Below are positions 11,260 to 22,740 of a DNA stretch of 64,000 bases, one piece after another. The position numbers were made by a program, and so were the translations under genes. The stretch lies in the NCBI GenBank assembly GCA_964017145.1, contig OZ024842.1, positions 3,348,001 to 3,412,000 of the forward strand, given 5' to 3'. The notes under the pieces are model-generated. The model made no database searches. It saw only the letters and a program-made list of their open reading frames with translations, and was not told where the DNA came from. Source of the DNA: Agrocybe praecox. Its lineage: Eukaryota > Basidiomycota > Agaricomycetes > Agaricales > Agrocybaceae. Numbering within the stretch: position 1 is the first letter of the stretch; every line of letters begins with the position of its first letter.

Positions 11260-14055
11260 TTAGTTCCATTTGTCCGTCGCATACAGGCCCAAGACTTCGT
11301 TAGACAAAATCTTAGTATAATCATGGAGATCATTATTCTTGTAAACTTTAACTGTTTGGATCTTGTTCAAAGCGTCGATGACCTTGGTTCCTATGAAGTC
11401 AAGGAAGATGATATCGACAAGAGTGTCGTTACCCGAGATATTAGAAGGGGTGGAGCCGAGGTAAGATGGGGTCTTGAAGTACTTCATAGGGGTATGCTTC
11501 ACATCGTCTCCACTTCCTGGAGGGCCGCATCGCTAGTATTGAAGAAGATTAAGCTTTCCAGTAATATAGGCAATCGGGATAGGGTCTCACATCGCTTGTC
11601 ACGTAGCCCAGCACAGAATCCTCCTCAACACCCTCTTCACGGACATATGAGGTACTTTGCTCTTCCAGCCATCGATTGTAGACTTCATCTACGCCCTCGC
11701 GGTCCGCGCTTCGTCTCGCCAACGCCGGTGAAGGAGTGTTGAGCCTTGATAGGACCTTCACCGCATACCCAAACGGAACATCGTAAACGGCCTTGAAGAA
11801 ATCCGCATAATTGGCAGCGGCGTATTGATCGTTCTTGGTGAAATCACCAGAGTACACGTCGAATCTCAAGAACCCTGCGTTGATAATGTTGATAGTCGGA
11901 TTCGACCGGTTGTTCTTCAGCACATATGGCATAGCCTACAAGATGCTTAATGGTTCCTTTCAATAGAAAAGGCCATTAGACACTCACCTCATTAACATAC
12001 AGATGGTAAAGAGAACCCTCGGAAGTGACATTATCCCTATTCAAAAATCAATAATAGTTCCTCGAAACCAGAACAAGAAAAGCGCACTGTGTAAGGGTAT
12101 AGTCACGTTTAGCCATTCCGAATTTATGATTGAGGTCGTAATTGTCAGCCAAAGCGTTCAAGCCTTGGTCAACCTGTTGACCTTGCATAGTAACGAACTC
12201 AGTTTCATTTTTCTGAGTGTGGTACTATGAATAAAAAAGGTTAGTCTTTACCCGTGCAACATCATAATGAAGGAATATACTTCATAGGTGACTCGATTTG
12301 GGTCCAAGTAACGGCGGGTAAAGCTTGGACGATATTTACCTTCCTCGCTGCCAAGTTTGATGCCTGTCGATTGAGTGAGTGATGACAGCCGTACAGTATA
12401 ATACCGAGGACATACTCATCCAGCCTAATCCAAAACAGCTCATAAGCACAAAAATAAAACGAGCACCACAATGGACGTACCGACTGTGTCCATGTAACGT
12501 CCACTTTGTAAAGCCATAGAGTATTCGTCGGGAAGACCTAACAGATAAACATTAGGTCAGACCATCATCCACCACATGAATTGAAACGTTATGCGTACGA
12601 CAGTCACGAATGTGTGAATGACCTATACAAATTGTGAATCGCCCGGTGAAAAAATGTAGAATAACATGACATACCCCCCATAATGGCAATTGGTGTGTAC
12701 GGATGGACATCCCTGATAGCTTTGACAATTTTATCCCCTGAATTTAGTACGCCATTAATCAAATTATAAAAAAGAGCAGCATATATCTCCAATACTCACA
12801 TTCATCGTCATTCGTGGCGAGTGGCATGTGCCTATCGAGTTCACATGAGCAAAGGTCAAATTAATGCGATTCGAGAAGGTCATATTTACCCAGCAAGCAA
12901 AAACAGATCTGGCTCGTCTTTAATGACTGTATGGAACTTGAAGTAGAGTATGAGCTAGAAACCATGCCTTACAAATCATCATTAAACTCTTACCCAATCT
13001 TCGTTTATCATCTCAGCGATGTTTTGATGATATAAATTTTTGTCGGTCTTGAAATTGGTGAACAAGACACCTAGCGCCGTGACGTTGCGTCCTCTAAAGA
13101 TATTTGATGTTTTAGCTCTTTTTTGCGGCAACGAATTGAAAAATCATTACTTTAGAGTGCTGAATTTTGCGTAAGGTTCTAATAACTCCTGTTAGCAGTG
13201 ACTCCCGAACTGTTCGTTGAGGACCTATTCTTGCTTACCTCCGACAGTCGTATTTACAGCTGCGCCATTGGAACCACCCTGCAACGTAATAATCGCGTTG
13301 GAAGAAACATAACGCCTATCTGGAGCAGGAGGAACAGCAAAATTGGCATGCCTACAACGAAAGGTGGTTATTATCGTTCTAGCTTTCGATTGAGGTTAAG
13401 TCTTACATATCAAGGGCAACGCTATAGTTGTACATTTCATGGCTGAAATCCGGTAAAACAATTTCTGATTAACAGGGAAATTACTCAATTAGCACATTCG
13501 ACTCACTTTCCAACTGTCATCACGTTATACTCCAACTCTTTGAAGTATTTCAGAACCTCATGAGCATCGACCGACCCAGCAGGGCCACCATCCGTCAGCC
13601 CAGTACCGTCGTGGATGTCACCGGAGTCGACAAGCAAGAGATCTTTGTCGTATTTCTGATTGCGATGCGTTAAATAGTTCTTTGGGGAGTTAGATATAAA
13701 AATACTATACCTTAGCAAGGTCCTTCATACCCTTGACAAAAGACGCGAAATCCCCCAAAGTTCCACTACAAATTCTGCATGAGCGCGACGTTTCGAGCTA
13801 ATCACCATAAACCGACCTGTAATTAGGCTCAGGCCATGACTTGTGCTGATGTCCAAGTAACCAACCATGGGTATCGGTAGTATGGATAATGTTGATATCG
13901 CCCCACTCTAATGGTGTTTTTGGAGTAGGCGGTACCGGGCCTGAGCTTGCTCTCCTCGCGCGTACATGGGCATGGCCATCATCGTGGTCGGAGCATGCAG
14001 TAACGGCGGAAAACGAAGACAGTAAACCCAGCACAAAACCCGTAGTGAGCAACAT
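11260..14055 (-). CDS. Secreted calcineurin-like metallophosphatase, copy B
   Basis: Tandem paralogue of copy A with the same exon layout. The signal peptide starts MLLTTGFVLGLLSSFSAVTA at 14055. It is followed by CSDHDDGHAHVRARR, shorter in His than copy A, and by [16 protein letters not shown]. The exon at 13503-13657 encodes [19 protein letters not shown], uninterrupted here, whereas copy A has an intron after SGDLHDG. The C-terminal exon carries DIIFLDFIG...GLYATDKWN and a stop at 11260, aligning with the VDFIE...GLYAQIAWN end of copy A. Biochemical role as for copy A. The His-rich segment may bind metal or be removed at the Arg-Arg pair; that is inference. Exon boundaries in the middle were not all resolved. 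Confidence 0.82.
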
Positions 14056-14439
14056 GGTGAGGGGACAACTTAAATCCCAATAACTGACGACCTTTTAATA
14101 CCTTATTGCAAGAATATAAATAGGATCAAGGTCTTTCTTCATTCATATTCACTTGACACTATTCGGTAGTCCCTGTCGGAGGTTCACAATATTTGAATAT
14201 TATGCGCTAGAAGACGAGACCAGAAACAGGGATAAACCTTTGTGGGCATTCCATTCCATGGGACTTTATAAAAGGGCCCCTTCCCCTCGTTTATAAAAAC
14301 ACTGCAATCTGTTCGTATCTTGGTAGGTGGCCAATGGCTTCAACTTTAAGAACGATCGTCAACATCTACCTTCGCCAATATCATGATCCAATGTACTTTA
14401 CTCACGTTACTATATACGTTATTGTTTTCATTATTGATC
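14056..14439. promoter_or_regulatory. Promoter region of metallophosphatase copy B
   Basis: About 380 bp upstream of the minus-strand start at 14055. A TTTTAATA-type AT-rich element lies near 14091, about 40 bp before the ATG. No gene was seen. Confidence 0.3.
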
Positions 14440-14625
14440 TAAATCATTATTCTCCTCCGAGACTCCGAGCAGCCAGTCGGTTCTGCAACCAACACATTTC
14501 GGATTCACAGCCTGATTAAATTTAAATAGTAAGTATGTATGCCGACTTCAGAATATGGCTAGGTCCTTCATGAATCATGAATGGTGAAATGGACGCCCAT
14601 TGATTATACTAGTACTAGCGTAGAA
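14440..14625 (-). pseudogene. Decayed partial duplicate of the adjacent NIF3-like gene
   Basis: Read on the minus strand, this stretch repeats pieces of the neighbouring NIF3-like gene at DNA level. ATCAATGGGCGTCCATTTCA near 14580-14600 matches ATCAATGCGCGTTCATTTCA of exon 1. AATCAGGCTGTGAATCC near 14510 matches AATCAGGCTGCGAATCC at the start of exon 2. Frames are broken and no complete exon survives, so it is best read as an old tandem copy that has decayed. The identification rests on two short matching segments in the right order and spacing. Confidence 0.45.
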
Positions 14626-14698
14626 GATAATAATGACCACCCGAGGGCTTCCCAAATCAGGATGATGACTTGATATTAATTTTGAATTCCCAATGACA

Positions 14699-15253
14699 TC
14701 AGAAATCCTCGAGCTTAAAGACATCATAAGCAACCTCTTCGTATGGATGCACCTGAGATAGACAAGCGGAAGTGTAAGAACTCGTGACATGAACAAGTGG
14801 CGTCGACCAGAAGGCGACAAAGAGATACTAACATACTCTTTTGAGCTCCCTAATAGCCTTTTTCAAGCCCATATTATCCTCCGAATAATCAACGATCAAC
14901 TCTACTCTATCTTCTTCAACATATTCCAACCGACCAACGATGCCGATAGCAGGATTCGCAGCCTGATTTGGCCTGAACTGACCTATATCATTGGATGTCG
15001 CAGTTAGCTATGTATGTACCATTTGTATCGAGGATGTAGTATATGAATCAAGAAAGTGGTCTTTGATTCTTCAACAACGGGAATTTGAGGAGCCTGAGCG
15101 CTGACCGGTTCCTCGTGAAATGAACGCGCATTGATCATAGTTTCCCCCAATCGTGCCTACTTCCTTTGAACACGTTTCGAAAAGGTGGTCCAGAATCAGC
15201 TTTGTACTTTCTTTCGGAGAGAAAAACACAAGTTTGTATCGTGATAATGCCAT
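14699..15253 (-). CDS. NIF3/YqfO-like small protein
   Basis: A 115-residue protein from three exons: 15253-15106, 14982-14837 and 14752-14699. The phases agree (348 nt). It starts MALSRYKLVFFSPKEST, has the conserved block NYDQCAFISRGTGQF, then NPAIGIVGRLEYVEED, and ends HPYEEVAYDVFKLEDF. These match what is known of the stand-alone ferredoxin-like domain found as an insertion in NIF3/DUF34 proteins (KLxFFVP, GTGQF, VG-LExVEE and AHPYE-A-Y). The molecular role of this small family is not established. It lies head to head with coatomer zeta (start codons 217 bp apart), so the two may share a promoter. A decayed copy lies just downstream. Confidence 0.78.
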
Positions 15254-15469
15254 TATTTGTGAGGAATGAAGTGAGTCGTCGGGAAAGAGTCAAGACGCGA
15301 CTTGTGTGTTTCTGATGGCTAGAGTCACGCTTCTGAACTCCGACAGGCGTGATAGTACAGCTAATCATTAACCACTTCCACGATTCGTATAGACGTGTCG
15401 CAAGGTATGCTTATTATAATGGTAATACCTCAAAAAGGGATTCTAATAAGACTTGAAACACTTCCATAG
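15254..15469. promoter_or_regulatory. Divergent promoter region, NIF3-like / coatomer zeta
   Basis: A 216-bp gap between two divergent start codons must contain the promoters of both genes. No clear TATA element is seen on either side. Confidence 0.4.
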
Positions 15470-16166
15470 ATGAATTTGTCGCTATATAGCGTCCAGGCGT
15501 TCGTTGTGCTCGACACCGAGGGCAATCGCGTGCTGGCTAAATACTACCGCCCCAAAAGCCACCCTCAAGGCGAATCAAAAGACCTGCTCACTCTGAAAGA
15601 GCAGAAAGCATTCGAGAAAGGGCTGTGGCAGAAGACGAAGAAGCCCGGAGGTGAGCTCATGAACAATCACCGACCGGTGCATCCATAACTCATCACCGCC
15701 TTTCAAACATACGCAGGCGATATCATCTTGTACGACTCGCATCTTGTGGTGTACAAGCACTCGTTGGATCTCATTCTCTACTTTATTTCTGGCCCGACCG
15801 AAAATGAGCTCATGCTCTCATCAGCACTATCATCCTTCACCGATGCCTTGACTATGTTACTACGAAACTCATTAGAGAAACGGGGCGTCCTGGAGAACTT
15901 GGATTTGGTGCTTCTTTGCCTTGATGAAACAATAGATGATGGGTGCGTCTAATCGGCTCACATATTTCACCCCACTCCAAGTCTGACTTGTCTTCCATTT
16001 ACTACGTCTATCTAGAATCATTGTTGACACTGACGCAGCAGCAATCGCTTCGCGAGTCAGCCGACCCCGTCCCGATACCACTGAGATCGTCATCAACGAA
16101 CAGACGATCTTGAGCGCATACCAGACTGTAAAGGAGAAGATGCAACAAAGGATAGGACAACTATAG
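15470..16166 (+). CDS. RET3: Coatomer subunit zeta
   Basis: The small longin-fold subunit of the COPI coat, which drives Golgi-to-ER and intra-Golgi vesicle traffic in the cytosol. Exons 15470-15650, 15717-15942 and 16016-16166 sum to 186 codons (185 aa), close to the usual length for the family. The start [20 protein letters not shown] and the run VLAKYY are the canonical N-terminus. The middle has [20 protein letters not shown] and [14 protein letters not shown], and the tail has [13 protein letters not shown]. All three junctions use GTGAGC or GTGCGT donors with CAG or TAG acceptors. Assignment is confident. Confidence 0.95.
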
Positions 16167-16719
16167 TCAATGGGTTTCTTCTGTTCGTACTCGTTTGCTT
16201 GTATCCCGTGTATAATATCATACCCTTCACCCACTATATTTATAACTCTGGATTCTTGACATCGTTTTTCAAAAATTCCGGCACGGAAACAAGGCAAGAC
16301 TTAAGTTAACAAGTTCCAGGGGAAAATGCACTACAGAATACAGCAATGTGAACGAAAACTAGGAAAACGAATTTACAACTACAATCAACGAAGAGAAGTA
16401 CAGTAAAGTAAACAACAAGAAGCAAGATAGAGAGATGGAAACGCCAATGAATGTAGGGTGTACACGAGGATAAAATAGGCTTGCTGGAAGAAAAGGCTGA
16501 GGATGCGGGGCTAATGAAGGTGTAGACGGATCATTGAATCCGAGCGAGATTTGGAAATATGGATGTGTTCAAAACGAGGCATGGATACGCCGATTTCGTC
16601 GCAGTAATGAGGATGGATAACTGTTGCGGACCGCCGTTGGTGAACAACGGAATAAAAGAAGTTTCCGTGTTGTCCGTAGGATAGGAAGAAAGGGGGTGGG
16701 CTAGGAGAGTTGCTGGACA
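16167..16719. other. Spacer with convergent 3' ends
   Basis: About 550 bp between coatomer zeta and the next minus-strand gene, so it should hold both 3' UTRs. No supported open frame. Confidence 0.4.
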
Positions 16720-17001
16720 TCACCACCGGGTAGTATCAGACCGCCATAGAAGGCTGAAAGAATGAACGGTCAGCATTAATTCTTCGAGATAGAACAAAGT
16801 TTAAGCCCACCTGGTATGTAGAGATCGCATGTCGAGATAACCCAAATATTGGCAAGTGGCTGCTACTGAGAGCAGAGTGATAGATAGCACTCCGATAGCT
16901 GCGAGCATGCGAGTCTTGCCGGATCGATTGTAGGCATCTTTAGCCCAGACTTCGGAGGTTGATAACTCTGGGTGTTCGTATAGGTCGCAAGCAGCTCGCA
17001 T
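16720..17001 (-). CDS. Small single-pass membrane protein, unrecognised
   Basis: The first exon encodes MRAACDLYEHPELSTSEV and a polar stretch, then one hydrophobic segment (MLAAIGVLSITLLSVAA), then a Tyr/Leu-rich tail. A donor CAG|GTGGGC near 16810 and an acceptor TTTCAG near 16753 fit a 58-nt intron with a good branch-like GCTGAC. Splicing this way adds about ten residues and ends with TGA at 16720. A different phase would end GGDVQQLS with a stop at 16701. The last residues are therefore uncertain. I do not recognise the family. Existence of a gene is moderately supported by the membrane segment and splice signals. Confidence 0.45.
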
Positions 17002-18268
17002 TGTGTATGTAGTGATGAAAGGGTGATATGAAAGAGCAGGGGGGTTATGTAGTCACTTTTGTCGTGGGTCTAAGCACAAGTTGTGGCAGAGCTTGGACGG
17101 ATATGAACTGGATGGCGGTTGCAAGGTTAACGCATGGCCTTTAATAAGGGTCGCCAATCCAATAGGCCAGACTCACATTCACTGTATGCCGTTGGACTCT
17201 ATTCCACTTTTCCCAAGCTAGTTTGAATGAGGTCGCGGAAGAAAGCTGTGTTATGTTATGTGCCGACGACAATCTTTCTTTTTATAAGGAATTCCGGACA
17301 GCAGGCAGGGCGAACAATCGATGGGGTTCCAGGTTATGTGTGATCCAAGTCGTCGGAGACGTAGGAGTAGCGCTGCGTTTCACAGCGTCCGTGCCTGTCT
17401 GGTTTGAAACCTGGGGAGTAAAAGGGCAGAACAGAGGAATTTATTTTATACCCTCCGAGACTAAACCGCTGGAAAAGCCCGGTCCATCTTGCAGCTGACC
17501 GGCCGTCCTATTCGAGATGGACACTTGTGTTGACAACAAACCTTGCGGATTTTTTTGCGGCGGTTCTTCTCATCATCGCCTATTTCGGAAAATCAAGGAT
17601 CTCTTTATTTAAACGGAGCCCTGGATGGCTTTCATGGATACAAATGCAACTTAAAAACCAATACACATCTCCCTCTCTAGGCTCTCTTGGAAAACAGGCC
17701 TCACGTAAATTAAGAGGACCGACATACAGAACCCACATTACCGCATGTCTCGGAACCAAGAAAACATCATGGACAGCGCACCGCAAATGCTATATATGGA
17801 CAGTTCAGTATACTTACTACTCGCTTCCTTCGTCGGAAGCTAGTCATGGAATGAAATGATGAACAAGTCAATGATAAAAGAAACATGAGGCAACCGTAAG
17901 TACAAACATAGATGGGACTATAGATAACAAAACAGGTAACATGCATGTATAGAATAGCCTGGTCGTAAATTTGTACAGTACAAGATGAAAAACGAATGGA
18001 CGGAAGCGAAGAGGCCGCCTTGTAGTGGCGTGGATTACATACAATACTTGTTGTCTTGTCGGATAACGAGGCCAGCTCATCCGGAAGGGGGGGGGTCCTT
18101 CAGCGAAAAAAAAATAAACGCAGAAGAATGCGAAGAGTTCGTAAAAAGACAGGACTAGTGGGTGAGCGAGTGAGTATCAAGCAAGCAGCTCGAGAAAAGA
18201 AGAGATAAGTAAAGGAAGATTATCCAAAAGAAAAAATCTCAAAGGAAGAAAGAAACGAGCGGATCTCG
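17002..18268. other. Long spacer, no gene supported
   Basis: About 1.27 kb between a minus-strand start and the 3' end of the F-BAR gene. Plus-strand frames at 17223-17498 and 17527-17859 show no family signature. A run of nine G lies at 18087-18095, followed by an A-rich run; both are probably in the 3' UTR or flank of the F-BAR gene. Confidence 0.4.
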
Positions 18269-21200
18269 TCAGAACAAGCAGACAAAATTGCTAGGGAAGA
18301 CATTGCGGCCTTTTTGCCTACGAGCTTCGTCCAACAGCTCACCACTCCACCATCCATCCTCAGGAGTAGCAGTCACCGCAATAATATCACCAGCTTGGAA
18401 GTCAAACTCCTCCTCGATAGTCGCAGTGTAATCATACAACGCTTTCACTGATAAAGAGGGGTGCGTTAGAGATGGTGTTACATATAGAAGAAGCAAGCCA
18501 CTTACCATAGAAAAGAACGTTATCACCGCCGTCTGTGGTCTGCAGAGGAGGCTGGGGAGATGGGGATCTGCCAACAGGGCTAGGATCACGGTATGCTTGT
18601 TGTTGATATCCCCTCTGTTGTTGTTGCTGAACAGGTTGCTGATTCTGCACAAATCGCTGCTGTTGCTGTTGCTGCATTCCCAACGTCTGCTGTGGGACCT
18701 GAACAGGTTGCACCTGCTGTTGTTGCGGTGGCGTCTGATTGCCATAATAAGCCAACGAAGACGAATTTCTCTGGATACCATTCGAGCTGCCGCTATTATA
18801 TGTGTTAACAGGAGAAGGCTGCTGTTGCTGCTGTTGGACGTATCTCGTCGGCTGCTGGATTGGTTGCTGTTGGTACATGACAGATTGTGGAGGCGGCGGG
18901 TTATAAACAGGTTGTGCAGGTGGTGGTGGTATATAACTGGGTTGTGGAGATGGCGTCTGATACATTGCCTGTGGAGGGGGCGTTACTGCATACACCTGGG
19001 GCTGAACAGGCGGCGCCAAGGGCGATACGAAACTATTCCTACGCTGAGGTTGTTGGATATGTTGTGCGGGTATCTGCTGTTGTACAGGTGGGGGAGGAGG
19101 GTTATACGCAGGTTGCTGGGTCTGAGGTGGGGGTATTGTTCTCTGCTGTTGCTGCTGTATTGGATGATGCATTTGCAACGGGGCAAGTTGCGGGGGTTGC
19201 TGCCGCTGCTGGTACTGTTGTGCAAGTTCATCGTGAAGGACCCTACCACTTGGATCGAGAGCAATGCCTACTGTGTTCGGGCTAGGGGCACGAGCAACTC
19301 CTGGACCGGCTTGAGCAGGAGGTTGAATGAAGCTGGTCCTGCCTTGACTAGGAGCTGGACTCGGGCCTCTAGATAGTGGCTGTGGGCTGTTGCTCCTCGA
19401 CCCATGTGCGCCAATACCAGCATGTCCAACCTGGCTGGGTGGCCTTGCCAGATTTTGACCGTGACTAGCTTGAGAAGGAGCGAGAATGGAACCTTGGCTG
19501 ATACTAGGCGCACGACCCCTGCTGTTACTTCTGCTAATGGACTTACGTTCGCCCGGAAGAGACTGTGCGTAATCTGAGAGCACTTCCTGTACTTTTTCTA
19601 CTCCAACAGGAGAGACTGACCGTGGTACCATAAACGCCGCAGTTGGAGGATTGGGAGACGTAGGTCGCGAGACAAACGGATGTGCTCCAACAACACTCTC
19701 CGCTGAGTTTCGATAGTCGCGAGCAGGAGAAGGAGTGCGACTCTGTGATCCTGAGACTCCAGCCATTGAAGAACCGGCAGGTAATGATAAAGATGAAGAG
19801 GCACCACCAGCGGTAACAGCAGCAGCAGCATTGCGAGACGAAGTAGACGATGAAGAAGTATGACCAGGCTTCGGGTCTGTAGACAAAGATGGCTTGGACC
19901 TGTGGATTGTGTTCCTCCTGACACTCCCAGAGTTTGAAACAGCATTCTGAAGCTCTTCGAGTTGTTTCTTCAAAGGGTCTACCCCTCCATTTTGCTTCGT
20001 TTGCGAAACAACGCTCTGACGAATGGCTGAAGGCCCTGACATTTGTTCTTGAGGATCATGAGATGGATTGACTTTGTAAGCGTGGTCGCCAACTTTGATG
20101 TATGTTTCTGCGGTTGGGTCTATACTTTCGGAATGTGGATCTCTCAACACTCCTTGTAGTTGTTGTTGTTGAGCCTGTGGACTAGGCATAGCTGACTGCT
20201 TTCGAACAACTTGGGATGATGAAGGGCCTGCAGATGAGGATGATGACGGAGCCGGGGTAGGATAATGTGATCCATTCGCATTGCCATTTCCATTGGTATA
20301 GGGAGCCTGCTGATTTGGCATAGAAGCTGGTAAAGTCGAACTACGGATAGGTTGGCGCGCAAGTGATTCTTGTTCCTGGATATAGGAGTCTGTACGTTGC
20401 GCACCACCTCCCGCACCAATGCCTGCCGTGTTGACCGTTGGTGTTTCATCCACTGGAGGATAAGAGTATTGCCTTAATGGAAGTTCACGCGAAGATGACC
20501 GATTGAAATTGGCCATCCGACTAGTAGGACGAGCCGAAGATGAAGGAATTGCGTCAGCAGTTTGGTAATTGACAAAGGCCGGAGGATCAGGTATCTGGTT
20601 TCCTGTTCCATAGTCGCGAACGAAGTTCTCCATATCTCTTTCAGGTTCGACTTGCTCGAGAGCTACCCTTATTTTCTCGCAAGACTGTTGCAGTCGTAAG
20701 CAATAAAAATATAATATGAGGTAAGAAACCAACCTCGTCATCAGACACACAGACAGTAGAGACGGCATTTGCATATGCCCATAGATTGTCCTTCAAGAAT
20801 TCCATGCGGTGCTCTTCCATATCCTGACAGCTATCGCAAAACGATTTCCAGTCTTGTTCCCATTTTTGAACGGTATCTTGGAGTGCCTTTGAAAAATTGG
20901 CGAATTCACGTTCGTTTGTCTGGACTGTTTGTCGTGTACGCTCCAATTTGAGGTTAATCTTCTCCAGGTCCTTTCCTTGAACCAAAGATGCCTGAGCGGT
21001 GAAAGAGTTGATCCGCACACAGTCCTGTTCATATTTCTCCCGCGCTTTGTTGACGTAGGATTCTTGAGTTTGCTTCGTTTTGAACTCCTTTTCAATGCCT
21101 GTCTGATATGTTTTCTTGTGGTGAAGTTGCCTAGCGTGGAAGGCTGTAGCAGGTGCCTCCATTTCTGTTCTAATTTGTTGGGCCAGGTTGAGATGGTACC

Positions 21201-21675
21201 CAGCTTGACGCTCGGTTTCGGCGCGAATGGTGTCTAATGAACTTCGTAGGTCCCTGTGGTCGACTATCAGCAAACCATGCACTTGAAGGGGCCAAGATCG
21301 TGGATATCCAAAGTCCTTATAAGCCAAAGGGTTACTCACCCTATTTCATCACGTCCTAGGGTTAGTTTGGCTAACTTGGCCAGTCGTTTTGCGTAGTCCT
21401 CTTCAATGACGGCTCTGCCGGGCTGTGCATAAGTGCCAGCGGTGGTGGAAAAAGAATGGCGGGACTCACCGTTCCTTCCAAAACACCTTTAATTCCTCCA
21501 TTGTTCTTGCTGCGCCCCGCATTCGCGCAAAGAGTACATCTACTCCGCCATCTCCAAAGCCCCAGAAAGAGTTACAGAAATCAAGTGATCTGTTCTGCAA
21601 GATAGGCGAATTAGCACGCGCATACTTGGATAAGGATGTTGTCGAAGGCTGGCGCCTTGCGGACATGGCCATCAA
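18269..21675 (-). CDS. F-BAR and SH3 domain protein (Cdc15/Imp2/Hof1 type)
   Basis: Predicted membrane-curving scaffold of the PCH family, acting at the plasma membrane in cytokinesis or endocytosis. Exons 21675-21470, 21414-21340, 21253-20734, 20684-18506 and 18447-18269 sum to 1053 codons. The F-BAR domain spans about residues 30-270 and starts SLDFCNSFWG, with DVLFARMRG, IEEDYAKRLAKLAK and then a long Glu/Lys/Gln-rich coiled coil (LDTIRAETERQ, QVEPERDMENF). Residues about 280-990 are disordered and rich in Ser, Pro and Gln, with poly-Gln and PPPP runs encoded in CAG/CAA repeats. The SH3 domain is the last 58 residues (KALYDYTATIEEEFDF, GWWSGELLDE, FPSNFV). The domain order matches Cdc15/Imp2-like proteins; which orthologue it is cannot be decided. 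Confidence 0.9.
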
Positions 21676-22486
21676 AGAAAGGGATTGGTATGGTTTGAGT
21701 TGAAGCTGGAAGCAGCCTGAGTGCAGCAGGGTTGTGTTGTACGCGCGATATAGTATCGAATCGGGACTGCTTGCACGTGGTAACCCATCAGTGAGCTAGC
21801 AGCACAGCTTCCCACTACTACGTTGACGCTGACAGCGCCTTCAATCAGATTGAGCGCCCGGTTTTCTCAAAATCCCTCATTCTTCTCCATGTATTTGAGC
21901 AAATGCATCTCGTGGTATATTGCCTTGCGCTAATATAATAGATAAATGAATGTCTCTTAAGCAGTCCAACAGATAGCCATATAGCAGCTCCTATTTCCGG
22001 TCCACACTCCTTTCTTCCCGGAGACCCGAGCAAATGTTGTGTAGCAACAAAGTGAAGGGTTCCGAAAACCTTCGAAAGTCCGGTCAAATCAAAAAATTTC
22101 AACTTACTTGACAGATGTAATTTTTTTTAAAAAAACAAAGAAAATCTGTTCCTTGGAAATTATACAAACTCCAATAAAGTACTACGTTGAGTTTCAAATG
22201 GTATTCAGCAAAGCATTCAACAAAGCATAAGTAGCTTAACGAGCAAATCAACTACACACAAAAAATTGGACACACGTATTTACATCGTGTGCATATCTTT
22301 GCTAATTTTAGTCCGACGAACATGCCAATCGGTGACACGAAGAGAAGCCTAGCCTTGGCCCAGGGTAGTACTATAAGCAGTATGTAATAAACGAATAAAT
22401 TGGGTCAACGGTATGCAATAGCGGAAAGGATTTATATTGTACGAAAACGAGACAAGAAAGTAAGGTAAAAACGATAATGTACATTT
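21676..22486. other. Spacer upstream of the F-BAR gene
   Basis: About 810 bp with the F-BAR promoter on its left side. A/T-rich blocks lie at 22120-22140 and 22255-22270. No supported gene. Confidence 0.4.
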
Positions 22487-22681
22487 TTAGGACTTCGGAG
22501 GAACAAAATTCTTTGTAAGTTGAAGCTCTTTGTAAGTGAAATCACTTCGCAGAAGTTGAAGACTCTTTCGATCCGAAATCGGTTTCTCGAAACGCCACAC
22601 ATATTGATCAGAGCCTAGTTCACGCTGCTCGCACAATTGGTCATCCCATGACTTTTTGAATTTGCAGACAAGATTTCGTCG
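22487..22681 (-). other. Unexplained 65-codon open frame
   Basis: A minus-strand frame with no stop encodes a charged, aromatic-rich peptide (CKFKKSWDDQLCEQREL, then VWRFEKPISDRKSLQLL) and ends VPPKS and TAA at 22487. Just upstream another frame is open (YEISWKAVKLSSPLPFIPRN). Together they look like one coding end broken by a frameshift, or the last exons of a gene whose start I could not find. No family recognised. Confidence 0.25.
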
Positions 22682-22740
22682 TTAGATTTCTCGGAATGAA
22701 CGGGAGCGGCGACGAAAGTTTGACGGCTTTCCATGAAATT

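Noticed and set aside
17223..17859. Two plus-strand frames of 91 and 110 codons
   Set aside because: No signature, no consistent splice sites and no conserved composition; they fit chance frames in a spacer.
18597..19376. A 259-codon plus-strand open frame, very rich in Leu, Arg and Trp
   Set aside because: It is antisense to the Gln/Pro repeat region of the F-BAR protein; the composition is the mirror of CAG/CCA repeats and has no domain.
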